A DNA stretch of 64,000 nucleotides from positions 316,546 to 380,545 of the forward strand of contig NMRA01000141.1 in assembly GCA_002633005.1 (NCBI GenBank), written 5' to 3'. The notes beneath the pieces are model-generated. The model made no database searches. It saw only the letters and a program-made list of their open reading frames with translations, and was not told the DNA's origin. Below, piece after piece: positions 34,295-47,324 of the stretch. Both the position numbers and the translations under genes were made by a program. This stretch comes from Phoronis australis. Its lineage: Eukaryota > Phoronida > Phoronidae. Positions within the stretch are counted from its first letter, which is position 1, and every line of letters begins with the position of its first letter.

Positions 34295-37200
34295 ACATCG
34301 CCATGTAATAATCTATATATCAGTACCCGATATGATTCCCCAGTTTATCAGCTCAGGAGTCATGAGGACATTTTGAAAAGTAGGTCAGTCATGCATTGGA
34401 TTTTTCTACCCAGGATGGGCCTAATGAACGCAAAACAGAGGAAACGAAAATACACACAGAGCTAGTGAAGTGAATGAACATTATCCACAAAGTCCCTAGT
34501 GGGACTGAAGATAACTGTTCATATGTTAACTAAATTGTTAGCATTGTGGCTAGCACTGAAGTTAAATGAAAACATGCCAGTAGTATACAAATTTGCAATG
34601 ATGATTTGCTTGTGGTTATAGTTAACCCAAAACCGATGATGTATTTAACAGCACAGTTGTAACCAAGGGAAAGAGTTCTTTAATCAATTTGCAGCAGAGA
34701 GAATTTAATTTAACACCATGCTTAAGGAACACTGTAATGGTTTATTTACACTATAAACTAATGACACAAAACACCAGTTGAAATTTGAAAGTGGTTCTAA
34801 CCTTGGGGAGGGGGATTTTTATCATTTGAATTTATGAGCCCGGCAAGTGAAATTTCATGGATTTTTAAATGCTTTCAGTGAGCAATGAGGCAGATATTCC
34901 GCCCTAAAATTGAGACATGGAAATTTCTGCTGTCTAAGGTACTAATAGCCCACATGCATACGAGTGGAACCCTCATGGGTTAAGAACATGTGTCACAACT
35001 CTAGCTAATACCCTTATGATTTTGTACACCAGGAGTCGCTACAAGATCTTCAGCTTATGAAGCAGTCATAACAACTCACTTTCGCCTCCCATCTGTTGAA
35101 AAACAGTTTCCTACGTAGCGACCCCGATAACTGAAAACACCATCATAACTCATCATCGGAGATTAACAGACAACCCTGCCATTGGTAAAATTTTGAATTT
35201 ACTCGCCACATTAAAGATCATTCTCACAGGTGACTAAAAATATCCAGTGTTGCGTGTGAGTAACCAATCAGCTGAGCAGTTGGAAACAAGACGTACAAGA
35301 TGGATTTTCTGATAAAAAAGCGTGAGCTGAAGACCATAAAAAATCCATCTTTACGAAAACCAGCAAATGGTGTTTACATTTGTTCAAAACCTGCGGGTTA
35401 CCGTAACTTAAGTACTAAGTGACATGTTGTTTCATTATTTTTCTCCTAACTTCTATCAAGGCGTCAAAATCTTGTCAATTTTCCTTGGTCCATACTACAG
35501 GACCTCTTTGAAATACAATATAACTTTGTGCTGCATTGCTATGGTAACAGACCGAACCAATGCAAAGGGCTACTAAAATAGCTACTTGACAGAAGTAGTA
35601 CCCTTCACAATGTCTTTAAAATCTCCCAAATATGAGAATCTATACTAAAATATTACTTTATAATGCCATGGACAAACATTTATTTTACATGTGTGAAGGA
35701 AGATACAAGACAGTATAAGTATAATCAGCTACTTAGACAATAAATGCCAGAACCGGTAAACAGACAAATTTATCTTCACTACCCGCACCTGAAAATGTGC
35801 CACATTGCATTTTTATTAAAAAAATTCCGTTCACAAGCGTCAGTAACGCCAAGTACTCGCACACAGCATGGAAATTCGTCTATCATCAGATGGTGCTGCG
35901 GCAGAGTGCGCGCCCTCAATGTACATGCGGGAACTGCGAGGCATATCATCTGCAAGGTAAGATCTTGATGCCGTATATACTAGTACACCTGTGGCAGGGC
36001 TGCACCGCGCTCGTGATATTTAAGTGCTTAAAATTCCCAATTTCATATCATATCAAAAACACCAACAACCCTACCAGTCGATCAGCTGTTAAATCAGAAC
36101 ACCGGCATACACTACCTGACAGTATATTACCGTAATTAACTGAACTCGAGCTTTTATTGGTTAATACATATTATGTAGAACCAGGACAACCAGTTACAAC
36201 AGCATCAGAGATTCTCCATTGTGTTTAGTGTGAAGTCGTCAGATACTGAAGCTCATTTTCCCCCATGGTTTGTGGTATAATAAAGGCTATGATAGTTGTG
36301 TAAACCACTCTGTGGTTATTTTCATTTTACCACAGGACATCTGAGAAGCATGGATGTGGTACAAGTTTGTATAAGAAACTTGCGTGCTCACAGACATGAG
36401 GCAGTGGTGCTGGGTGAATGCATATGCCATACTCGTGTCCGTGGAGCTAAAAAACTTTCAACTGAAGTCGCCTTTTTCCAATTTTCTCGTTTTTGGGAAA
36501 TTGAATAAACAGTTTTGATATGCAGTGCTATAACTGAAGGTTTAATGACCTAGCAATATAGTCTTTAGTCAAAACAAGTTAGATGGTAATTTTAAGCACT
36601 TTAAACCTTCAAGGTCGTTCAGCAGATGCAGGCCCACATGGCAAACTTTGCCCAACGGATCTCTGACAATTCCCGCAACGTCAAAAAATAACAACCGACA
36701 CCCCCCTCCCCATTAATTTCTGGTTAGCCCTGAGTGATAAGATTTTTTATTTTTTATCTGACCTTAGAAGATTCAGGACTATTTTTTCCCCGAGAGTTAT
36801 TATCTGGTAGAGAAGGATATATGTAAAATGAAGACACAAAAATAGTTAATAAATATATAGTTTCTAAACAAAAACATCAGACACTAAACAGCAACAGATA
36901 CTTATCAACACAACAATGCCCCCAATAATCTATTATAAGTTATCAAACATTGCACTTATCCCAAAGTGACAAGGTATTGAATTTGGGGGTGTGGCCCACT
37001 AGGATAATTTACGAACTAACTGAACTTGACCTATATTGCTAAACAAAAAGTGGCCCTGGTACTCATTGAATTTTATCTTATTCTAGTAACAGGTTGAGGA
37101 CACAGTTTAAGTATTGTGAGATGCAAATCCTCACACTACAAAATGCAGTCAAAGTCTGGTCTTTAAAACATGTGCTCAGGCAATAAATTATCTAGTCTGG

Positions 37201-38170
37201 CCTGATTTGTTTGACTGTTTACACACAAGTAATTCAAAATGTCACCAGTTAACCTGTGCAGATTGACAGATTGATCTATGAAGCAGTATCTGCACAGTGC
37301 TGTCACCGCTAACCCCTAGGGTGGAACACTAGTAGCAAAAGAACAGCTTGATCCACTGTCAGCACTCACCCTCCATGTTTCCTGGCCTGGGCATATGGCT
37401 CTGTTTATTGACCTACTTATGAAAGTGAGACCCAGCCAACAAGGTCAACTGTGCTGAATTGAAATAGCACAGTCCATTTTCAAGCAGGGTGGTAGTGAAC
37501 CGCTTCATTTCACCAAAGAGTAATACCAGGAAGTAAAGTCCTGTTATGGAAAGGAATGTTAGGGCATCAATTTTATGAGAGCAAAAAGGCCTCTTTGATT
37601 TGCAGCAAAACAGGTGGATGGAGTAATTTGAAAAGATTTTGAAAACAAAACAGGCACCAGGTTCAATCCTGTGTATGTGTGTTCTATAAACAATAAGCTG
37701 TCTTTATCAGCTGGGTACATTGATAAAAGCTTCTAAAAATAGTCTTATCTGGTCAAATAGTGATGTGACAGATGATACTTAGACAAATGCAACCAGATAA
37801 GAACCATTACACTATTAGAGCATCTCACTCAAGGCTTCAAGGAGTTCACACATCTGACACAATATTAATACAGAGCCATCTATTGGAGATGGAAGAAACA
37901 CAGAGTCTTTAGTTCTTGTAGTACTCGCTAGGTGGAAGTACGTGGCAGCAACATGGTAGCAAAAGATTTCTCATTATTGTTGATAGCTCTTCTATTAACA
38001 CAAATTGAACTTTTCCTTCTATAAGTTAATCAGTACAGAAATTCAACAAACCTGTATACATTTTATGAAAGTAGAAAGCCAGTAAAATTTTTAACCATCT
38101 GCCTTTAAGAAAGGTATACTCATAGCAAAACAACGGTGTCAATAACATGATAAAATTCCGTTAGACAAAA
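34295..38170. other. Non-coding stretch
   Basis: I see short chance frames only. GGTTCAATCC at 37660-37669 resembles a tRNA B-box, but no cloverleaf surrounds it. Confidence 0.4.
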
Positions 38171-39080
38171 ATGTTCAAGATGAAACTTCAAAAATGTTGT
38201 TACAGTCTTCAGAACTATTATTTTGCTCCCCCTTAAGCAGCTTTTATTTTTAAATAAGAATCATGAAACTTGTATGTTTTATTATTCCTGATGCATGAAT
38301 GGAACATTTTAAAATCAATTAAAAACAGGATTTTGCAGAACACTGTATAAAGCATGGCACCTGAAAGTTTGATACAAACCAAATCGTCCATTTCTGAGAT
38401 ACGACGTTCCGAATTTAGCCACATTTGTGGACATTTTTCTAGGAACGTAAGTAACATTATAACAGCATCTTACAAAATCATTTACAGCCTAAGTTCAACG
38501 GAATTTTGTTATTTTAGATGTATTGGGCTAACCAAACAGTCCCCGAAAAGCTTTAGTAAAATAAGGAAATCCAAGTTCAATCACGCAAATGTAAGCCCGT
38601 CAAATTATAGGTGAAGTTGCTGTTTCATGCCATGTTGCGTCACCGTTGAAGATAGGTGTATGGAGGACTCTTCCAACCACAGAGGCAAGAAAAAGGCCCA
38701 AGGCCGCTATGTATTAAACATTTAAAACAATTTACCAATGCGCAGTTGAGAATGTAATGTTGTCTTGCTGTGAAGCAAACAGATGAATGTTCTCAACCTA
38801 TGATTTCATTTGATATAAATGTTCAAGATGAAATCTTAAAAACCATGTTTCAGTTCCCTAAATTATTATTTCGTTTTTGTTTCATGCCACTACTAACCTT
38901 TTTCAAGACTATCACAAAAGTCCTATTCTTGATAACACCTAATGCAAAAGAGGAACATTTTAAAAACAATCCCTAGAGAGCAAAGTGTAAAACACAGCAT
39001 TTGAATCGGATCCACCATTCCTGTCATATGACGTTCCATACTTCGCCAGATTGAAACTATTATCTAGGGTCTTTAACTTT
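38171..39080 (+). repeat. Diverged direct repeat of about 270-290 bp separated by about 360 bp
   Basis: The first unit (about 38171-38460) and second (about 38819-39080) share, in order, TGTTCAAGATGAAA, TTATTATTT, CTTGATAACACC or CCTGATGCATGAATG-type blocks, GGAACATTTTAAAA, CAATNAAAAACAG or CAATCCCTAG, ACACNGNATTTGAA-type blocks, TATGACGTTCC or ATACGACGTTCC, and ATTTTTCTAGG or TTATCTAGGGT. They lie 648 bp apart. Confidence 0.6.
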
Positions 39081-40241
39081 ACATCCAGGCTCCTGTGAGC
39101 ATTTCAGGAATATACAGAGACTGTTCACAAACCCTGCCGATTACACCAGCCCCAGGGACAACAGTGCACTCAACAATACTGGTGCTTGTAATGTGACCAC
39201 AGACTCAGTCCATTCTCACCATAGGTCATTAATAATTAGACAGAGTTAACAAACATCTCTGACAGTCAAATCTACAGGGAGCAGTTCATGGTCACCATTC
39301 ATCTTTTAACATAGGTCACTTCAAACAGATCATGAAAGACAACTTCCCAACACAGTGTTGATTCTGTTGCACTGAATAATATTGTTTTACACTCAACTGT
39401 TAGTATTCGTGAGGACCCTGTGAGAGCAGGGTTCCCACAAAAGAGTTCATCCTCAATTTGAATTCAACTTCAGAAAGAAAATTAAATTCAATTACAAAAA
39501 TAAGAATTGCCTTCTGTGTTAACGATCCTTAACAAAAGTACATTTAATATAGGATGACTTATCAAAATAACCTCATTTGGAAAACAAACAATTGATTAGC
39601 ATTTGAGAAAAACATGTGGTTACGACGCGAGATGTGCTTGTTTTTAAGAAAATTTAATAGTACATGTTTTTCACGTCATGAACCTACCTCTGATAAGGAT
39701 ATCGGTGTAGGAACACCAATGACTTTGATAAGGATAGTATTATTGAGGTACGCCATAGTCACTAAATCAAGAAATGTTATGTAGAGGACAATGTTGACAT
39801 AATCAGAGATATGACATCATTTTAAACTTCAAAATGCAATTTGTCGCTTGAGATTTTCATTCAACTAGGATATAACTGACCAATCAGAGTGCCTTTATTG
39901 TGACAGAGGCATACTGAAAATCTCCAAATTTCACTCCATGATGTATCAATAATACTACACACCTGAGGTGCTCCGTGAGTGGTCCCATCTATCAATGTCA
40001 CAACATTCGCAGAAAAACAGCAATTGCTGCTTTTACTCAAATATACAGACAGTGGAGAAAATAGTGCTCGCACAAGCTGCACTGAAATCGTATATGGTAG
40101 TAAATAACCTTTATTCAGGATGGTATCATTGTATTGAAACTAAGGCAGAATCGCTCAAAAGCGAGCGAAACGAATTCCAAAAGTCAAATTACTGTATGGT
40201 GGAAGATATATACAGGTCTTGAAGGCAATCTGGCAAAGCAT
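39081..40241. other. Non-coding stretch
   Basis: No gene or recurring repeat was recognised. Confidence 0.4.
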
Positions 40242-40474
40242 GGTAAAACCTCGCCAGTTTAGGGCACCATACGCGTAACACTTTAATTAATCATTTTTTC
40301 CATGAAAGATACGGACGTACCAAATTAAATGCATTTCTATGTTCAGGTTTTATACCACAGCTGCCACCATACAAAGTTTTGAAAAAATGTTGGCATTCAC
40401 AAAAATGTTAGAAGCCATTCTCAAATGAAAAAGTATTATTGGCAATTTTTGTCAGATTTTGGTGAGATTTTACC
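40242..40474 (+). mobile_element. MITE family B, best-preserved copy (233 bp)
   Basis: Ends GGTAAAACCTCGCC (left) and GGTGAGATTTTACC (right) are inverted copies of each other with one or two mismatches. The interior includes TCATTTTTTCCATGAAAGATA, TACCAAATTAAATGC, CATACAAAGTTTTGAAAA, TGTTGGCATTCA and TTGGCAATTTTTGTCAGATTT. It has the size and structure of a miniature inverted-repeat element and no coding sequence. Confidence 0.85.
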
Positions 40475-42479
40475 ATATTACAATGAAAATTCTCCAGATT
40501 GGGACATAGCATGACAGAAAAATGCTATAATTTTGTCTAATTTCTCAACAGAAATAACTCATACCAAATTTTTACTTTGTTGTCAACGTGGTATGTCTGG
40601 AACATTTGAAGATGTGTTTATGTAGCAAGCTTTTGAAACTCAGAAAACTGCTGATTCGAGCATAGCCAATCACTTCGGTCTCAAACTGGGTATTTAGGAC
40701 TTAATTTTTTCAAAATTGCAGACATGCATTCAAATTTTTCTTAAAAAGCAATAACTCGTATCAGATTCGAAAAACGTAAAGTTTGTAATCTGCCAGTGTC
40801 AACTTCAATTACCTACAGTTACAAAAACACTATAGAGCACTTAGGCAAACAAGAGAGAGATTAAGAAAAATGTTCCATTTATCTTGACTACTTTAATCAA
40901 ATTTCAGCCCACACACCAACTGGTATTTTCTAAGCCAACCAGTGAATGAAACTAAGTCAATAACAAGCAGAGGTTTGAAGGGGCGGAGTTCTCAATCAAG
41001 GCCATGGAGTGTCTTGAGTGCAAATAGCCCACGGGCCCCAGGAACATGGCAAGCATGGTATGAAAGATATTTAGACCAAAACACAAAGAAAACTGCCAGG
41101 CAAGGTGACCTTAACTTGGTGTATAAGAAAGCAAAAAAATCTTCCAATACTTATTTTCAGGCAGGTTTAGTGTCTAATACTGAGCTCACAAACTGGCTGA
41201 AGAGCCAGCGTTTTCCCTAGCACTTTCATTGCTGGCGAAAAATTCAGTAAAAAACGTGAATGATTGCACATCACCATGCTTACACTTAGTTGCTGGTTTA
41301 AGTTACTCAAAATATGGTGAGGTTTTAGCTAACTTTTTTTCCGACTGGACCACGTCCTTCAAAGTACACACACTTTCAGGGGAAGGAGGCTTGAGTTTGT
41401 CATTGCATTAAAGGGACATTGTTGGTTTTGAGGCTAACAACGCATTTTGGGATAATTGCTCAAGGATGGGAAAGACTTCTTGAAGTTATTAGCTTTGACT
41501 AAAGCCACAAAACAACAAAATCTGGTGTTTTGTGATATTACATACACATCCGCAAGTCTTGTCACTGTCTGCTAGACATTTGCTGAAATCAAGGCCAGTA
41601 TCAACCATTTACGTACGCTGCTATTTAATGTGTGGAATTTGGCTTACCGGCACAGCGTTACACGGCTATAGTTAGCACGTTCTATTCTGAGCAATTGCTT
41701 ACTAATGCAAAATTAATTTCGTCCCCGAGAAAGTCCCTTTTATCAATCCAATACAGAGAGTGAATGTGCTTGACATCAATTTTCAGTTGGAAATCCATGA
41801 TTCAGGAAACGAGGAAACAAACTGTGGAAACTCTCAGTTTCCTTTATTTAGTACTCAAATATGACCAACAAGTGAAATTCTATTTCACCATTTTTCCACA
41901 AAAATAAAGATGAAGAAAATTTTTGTTCATCACTAGCACTGATTTGTTCAGTGTAGATGTCATAAAACAAATTTTGCTAAATTTTCCATTATTTACACCA
42001 AAGTAATGAGCCTTTGAAAAAATGACAATTTGAGCAATTATTTTTGTGCAAAATTACAAGAAAATTATGTTAACTGCAAGTAAAAATGACCCATCGCATC
42101 GAGGACAGACCAACCATCTGTCAGTTTTTCCATTGAATACCTGTTACGTGTTTTCACCACTCAATTTTGTGCACCTCAGTAAAACACATCCATAACCCAA
42201 TATGCTAGACTGCAGAGCAAATAATCTCTAAGTGCACACCAGCTGCCAAGACTTCTTCGCAACCTATGGAGACAATATTTGTACAAATAAATTCAAACAA
42301 GCAAGCTGTGTGAAATCACTCAGCACACCTGTGTGAAAACCTAAGAGCCACAGACTTGGACCATCTGCTTAAAAGAAAACCCCAGGCTCTCAGCTTACAG
42401 GTTCCGTCAGAGCTCAGAGATTTCTTAGTGGGGAGAGGAAGTGGAATAAAATCATCTTCAGCCATTTTTAGCAGGAGGA
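40475..42479. other. Non-coding stretch with a possible eroded family B copy
   Basis: Around 41880-42070 there are family-B-like blocks (TTTTCCATTATTTACACCAA, GAGCAATTATTTTTGTGCAAAATTA), too decayed to delimit. Nothing else was recognised. Confidence 0.35.
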
Positions 42480-42613
42480 ACAACAGTCACGCAGCGAACT
42501 GTCACAGCATGAATTGCTCCACTAAGTCCCATTTATACCACATTAGAACAATAGTCACGCGAAATGTCACAGCCTGAATTGCTCCACTTAAGTCCCAAAA
42601 ATACCACATTAGA
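42480..42613 (+). repeat. Tandem duplication of about 68 bp
   Basis: Two units share AACANNAGTCACGC, TGTCACAGCNTGAATTGCTC, CACTNAAGTCCCANNNATAC and CACATTAGA, running back to back. Confidence 0.9.
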
Positions 42614-42674
42614 TCGAAAAATGGATCAACAAGTCATTTGCAGAAAGACTCGCATAAACAAACCCCAAGAAATG

Positions 42675-42930
42675 TTAGCAGAACACCAGTATATACCCTG
42701 TTGTGTATGCGCAACAGAGATGATCCCTTCGGCCTTGCCCCAGTTTGTGTTTAAACGTATAGTTGACACCGGAGCAACTGATAGAGAGCAACTCACTCTA
42801 CTACTCAAACTGGTGGCAAAATGTCTGCTGCGGTGTCTGAACCTGCTCCGCTCCGCCTCAGTTGTGTTTACACACACACAATCAACTGCTTTATGTCAGC
42901 CGCTTCGTATCAACTGCCCCTCGTGTAAAT
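42675..42930 (+). repeat. Dispersed repeat family C, copy 3
   Basis: Shares with 9255-9477 the blocks TTAGCA..CACCAGTATA, TATGCGCAACAGAGATGATC, CCTTGCCCCAGT, GTATAGTTGACA, CAACTGATAGAGAGCAAC, CTCAAACTGGTGGCAAAA, CCTGCTCCGC and TTTACACACACA, plus a right extension ending AACTGCCCC. A plus-strand frame of 127 codons that covers it is not considered a gene. Confidence 0.75.
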
Positions 42931-43499
42931 TCGACCTCGAAGCATAACGTTTACGACCTCGCACCAAGAAAACCGGCACATAGCACACTTGGGCAGATTC
43001 CTGCAGGACAGTGATATGTTTACAATGGCAACGGAAGTTGCATTAAGTCCACATTGTTTTTATTTCGCAAAGGTTATCAGTGCACTAACAGCTCCTCTAT
43101 TAAATCTTTTTGGTCAGATGAACAAAAACATCAGATTCTTGCAGAATTTCAACTGATATCGTTAAAAGACATGTTGCGCTTTGCTGAACAAAATAATTGC
43201 CATCGTGCCTCTCATCGTTTGACAGCACGTACACATTACGCATGAAGCACCCAGTTAGCATTTTACAGGTGACTCAAGATCTGAGAAAAGTTAGAAAAAA
43301 AATAACAAACAATAGAACGCAGAACCATGATATGTGCCCACCTTCATAATTTGCACATCGCGAATGGTAAAAATGTTAAGGTTTTCATTTTCTAAAAAAT
43401 ATTTCAACAGTAGTGCCATCTGCATGAAAAATAATACAAGTTGTACTCTACTCATAGGCCGAAGTTGATGAAGATACATAGAAGAATTAGACCTGTACA

Positions 43500-43790
43500 G
43501 TGAATCTTGAGGCAGATACAATGACAATTTACCACTAGGAGGCACCACAGCAGTCAGATTAGTCCAAGAACTGAAAGCAGACCTACAGTGCTTTCCTCAA
43601 TAGAAACACCTTGATCAGATGCTATGAAGATCAACAAAAACTTGGTAGATATAGCAACGCAAAGAAAACACAAATTGCCACAAGGGAGAACTAGAGTTGT
43701 CCAATCCATACAAAAAATCAAAACCAGTGGTTCTTGGTGACGCCTTCTGGCTTACAGACCCATCACATATCTTTCCCAGTTGACCCAATC
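43500..43790 (+). repeat. Partial composite repeat (about two monomers)
   Basis: Two monomers of the GCCACTAGG family: ACCACTAGGAGGCACCACAG with CAGTCAGATTAGTCC near 43532, and GCCACAAGGGAGAACTAGAG near 43677. They match the elements at 4570-5795 and 26690-28175 but lack the shared left and right ends. Confidence 0.6.
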
Positions 43791-46414
43791 AGAATGTTAA
43801 GAGTGAATCGGCCATTTGTGTGACCATTGTAAATATTATACGGTATATGACGAATAAGGAACACTCTACTCAGCCAAGATAACATAGACATTCGGTATAT
43901 TGGCCCCACAGAATTTCAAATAATTTCACTTCTGAGTAGTTGTATCTACTAGTTCAAGGTTGTATTAAGCTTGGCACTCAAAACCCCATATCTTTTTGTT
44001 TCACCATGGCCATTAACCCGGACAAATATGGTATCTTGATATAGGACAAATAGACCACTTATGAGTTTCTAAACTGAGCAGAAAAGTGGACAAACTAGCC
44101 ATCTTGTTGCATGACCTCCGCACAAGGTTTTAGTTCTGCACATGGAAAAAGCAGTGTGTGGTCTTACAAATCTCAGGCTAACATTGTAAACAGGATAGCA
44201 ACATGATGCAACAGGAAGTGGGACAAAATTCCACGTGCTTCTGAGTAGAGTTCAGTAACACTAAGACCTTGCTAAAATCTACCCAAATCACATGCTCTCA
44301 TTCAAAATACACGAAAATATCTCACAAAATCTAGCGAAGTCTTGTTTTTCAGCGAGTACCTAGTATTACTGAACTCTACCTTGATCTTTTAAAAGGTCTG
44401 TTTTGCAATTATGGTGGTAAAACAGCATGAATAGAGAAGCTGCAAACATGAGCACAATTCAGCATTTCCATGCCAACAAACACCTTGCTGGACTCACCTG
44501 TCTGGTACACGTTTGTTATTTATAGTATTCAGGGCAAACTGCACCGCAACTTTCCAAGATCATGAAGAAGGAAAACCGGAACCTTGCTTCAGGTGCAACA
44601 GCAACGGTTCTCGAGCCAGAATTGAAAACGTCACCAATAGGTGCCAAAAAAAACTATGCCCTGTAAACCTAGTTAGCCAAGACAGCCCACTGGTGCCTGG
44701 AAGTGTTAAAACATTACCAATATCATCCAACTCTTGTTTGTTTTAGTTGATTGATTTATTGACAGGAACAGGTAATTAAGGCCAACTAATAAAAAGCCTC
44801 TATGGAGATGCATCAAATAGACAGCCTCCACTACTGATACGTGTCAAAAATCATGTGCAGATTTTGTACGTGTTTTGATCGAAAAAAAATGAGGCTGCAA
44901 GCATGGCGTATCCTAAAAACTTGACATGAAATGACTGAAGACAAACCAACGGAATATGCAAAAATGCTTACAACTCTTTTGCATACATTAGCATTATATT
45001 TTAAAGGGGTTTATGTCCGTTTAATCCAGATAAATAAGAGTTTACCGGGAGACAAAACTGTAATGAACTGTAGTACCCCTTTCAGTTATGCTGAATATAC
45101 AAACAGGTTTAAGCTTGAAGACAGAGCATTAACAGCTGGGTTAACACTTAAGCTAATTGTTTCTTCAATCAATATTGTTATCAGTTGGTTTCAATGAAAA
45201 TTTCGACATACAATGATTCAATATGCTAAGAAATGCTATAAAACATACCTCTCTTCCGTTTAGCAAACAGAAATTTTCTACTTCTCAAAGGGCAAACTAA
45301 ATTTGTTAAAATGCAACTAATTTAGGCACACTTCTACCCCTCCCCNCCGTTTCTGTCTCAGACGAGTAGTCAGTATAACTGTTGTCAAACAACATCCGAG
45401 TTTTTCCACCTTGGCTCTCAAGTTGAACTGCATATCTGCAAAATGTATAGAGTAATTCCTGTTCTTGAATATGAAATACAGGCAAACTTGGGTCCATTAG
45501 AAGAAACGTAATTACCCAATTGACTGTCTTATTAACATAATATCCCCAGTTAATGAGTTGAGACTCTACCGTTCTTCACGACGCCAACAAAAGTGCCGGA
45601 AGCTCGGAGCAGTCGACGAGCTTGGTAGGGCAAATACAGATACTGGCAGTATCTTCAGTACGTATTTACCTAACTTGCTACCCGATATACCTAAACAGCA
45701 ATGCACAGTAGTGCAGATAAACAGTTGTTCTACTTTTTATAATTAACAACAGACGACAGCTTATTTGCAAACTGATAATTTCATTTACATGCCTTACCTA
45801 GCAGTGTTCACAACTGAAAAACAGAACCAATCAAACAGCCATTCAAACATGTCAGTCATGGGGAATATTCCAACATGACAAAAGTGTTGGTCAACAAGGT
45901 CAAGGCGACTGTCAAAATTGACTATGGAGAACACTCAATGTTTTGCTCGGTTATTCTTCAAATGGTTCACTTAACCAAGTGAAGCACCTTTCCAATACTA
46001 AATAAAAGATAAACTCGTGCCATTTCTGTGCGTCCCCACATTGTTTAATTCTTCCATAAAAACATAGCATATGATAAAAACTCTTAATTTCTTACATTTT
46101 CTTACATTTGCCAGGTGGATCTTCTCTATCAAGTTGATATCCAACAGAGTTTGTACCCCCTATAAAGCACCTATCCAAGAAACAATTTCAACAGTTGTAA
46201 AAAATTAACAAAACTGCCACATGCAAGCAATATAACTAACCTATAATCTCTCTTGGAAATCACCAGTACATCTGTAATCAGACCTTCTACCATGCTCAGG
46301 TTGACAAATGTAAACTGTTGCTGTGACTGGCAGCAAATACAGTAAAAGACTGGAACACAGCTGTTCAACCAAGTCAAAGATATAGTTAAACCTTGTCTTT
46401 GACCAAGTACAACC
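43791..46414. other. Mostly unannotated stretch
   Basis: Contains one weak exon-like segment at 45347-45435 (listed separately) and an ambiguous base at 45346. Nothing else was recognised. Confidence 0.4.
45347..45435 (-). CDS. Weak candidate exon
   Basis: After the acceptor-like ACATTTTGCAG, the sequence encodes YAVQLESQGGKTRML followed by a Ser/Thr/Glu/Tyr-rich stretch, a soluble-protein-like composition. The ambiguous base at 45346 and the lack of a clear donor (GGGGTAGAAG is the nearest) prevent a firm call. A second frame is open over the same stretch. Confidence 0.15.
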
Positions 46415-46516
46415 AACAATCCTCACAGTTCAACAATCCTCACAGTTCAACAATCCTCACAGTTCAACAATCCTCGCAGTTCAACAATCCTCACAGTTCA
46501 ACAATCCCCACAGTTC
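46415..46516 (+). repeat. 17-bp tandem repeat, 6 copies
   Basis: The unit AACAATCCTCACAGTTC occurs six times, with one A-to-G change in the fourth copy and T-to-C in the sixth. Confidence 0.95.
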
Positions 46517-47324
46517 AACCCCATCACATTGTGATTGTTATTACAACCCTACTGAGCAGATCTGACTTTAGAACATTAATGTCTGTGAACAAATGCCAAG
46601 ACTTCTAGTTGGACAGATAGATTACCAAACAGGAATGAACATGTGTATAATATTTAGTTTATTTTGGATTTTTACAAATCATCGATGGTACTCCCATAGA
46701 TAAAGTGTACGGGGGTAGATGCACTGCTGAGATGGGTGACTTTTTTCTGGCCAGTATCCCTACGAAAGGATGCCTTTTCTGGCGAAAGGTGTCACATCTT
46801 TTCCAATGTACGGTTCCACGTAGAAGGGTCATTTTGTGAGATGAAAACTCTAGAAAATGGCTTCCTTTTCAAGTACAAACTTTGGTATAAAAAATATTCA
46901 AATTTTTGGTTACAAAAAGTATTAATTTCTGACAACACATCTTTTTTGCACTTTAAAACATTTGTAGAAGAATCTCCACCAAAGGACTGGCAAATTTAAA
47001 GAATCAATATCATGACTTAGTATTTATGCACCAAAACTCTATGAAATGGTGACTTATTCAGGGATGCGCCCTATGAATAGGCCCCTTTAATGCCAGTCAA
47101 TTCTTCTAAATGGGTGCATTTAATCCTATTTTTCCAGCTGCAAACCATATGAAAAATATAGTTGAGTACCCCCATCCCCGGTATGATCTGCATGAAATGG
47201 ATTTGGATACAGGAACATGACTAGAAGGGTATCTAACAATGGGTACACAATAAGTGGGACTTTATATTCTTTCACAACACCAATACAGAAGTTGTCAATC
47301 TTGGGTCAGGTTTTCAGGTTCCAA

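Noticed and set aside
37660-37669. tRNA B-box-like GGTTCAATCC
   Set aside because: No A-box or cloverleaf-forming arms at the right spacing.
42564-42947. 127-codon plus-strand open frame
   Set aside because: It coincides with a dispersed repeat (family C) whose other copies are not open in this frame.
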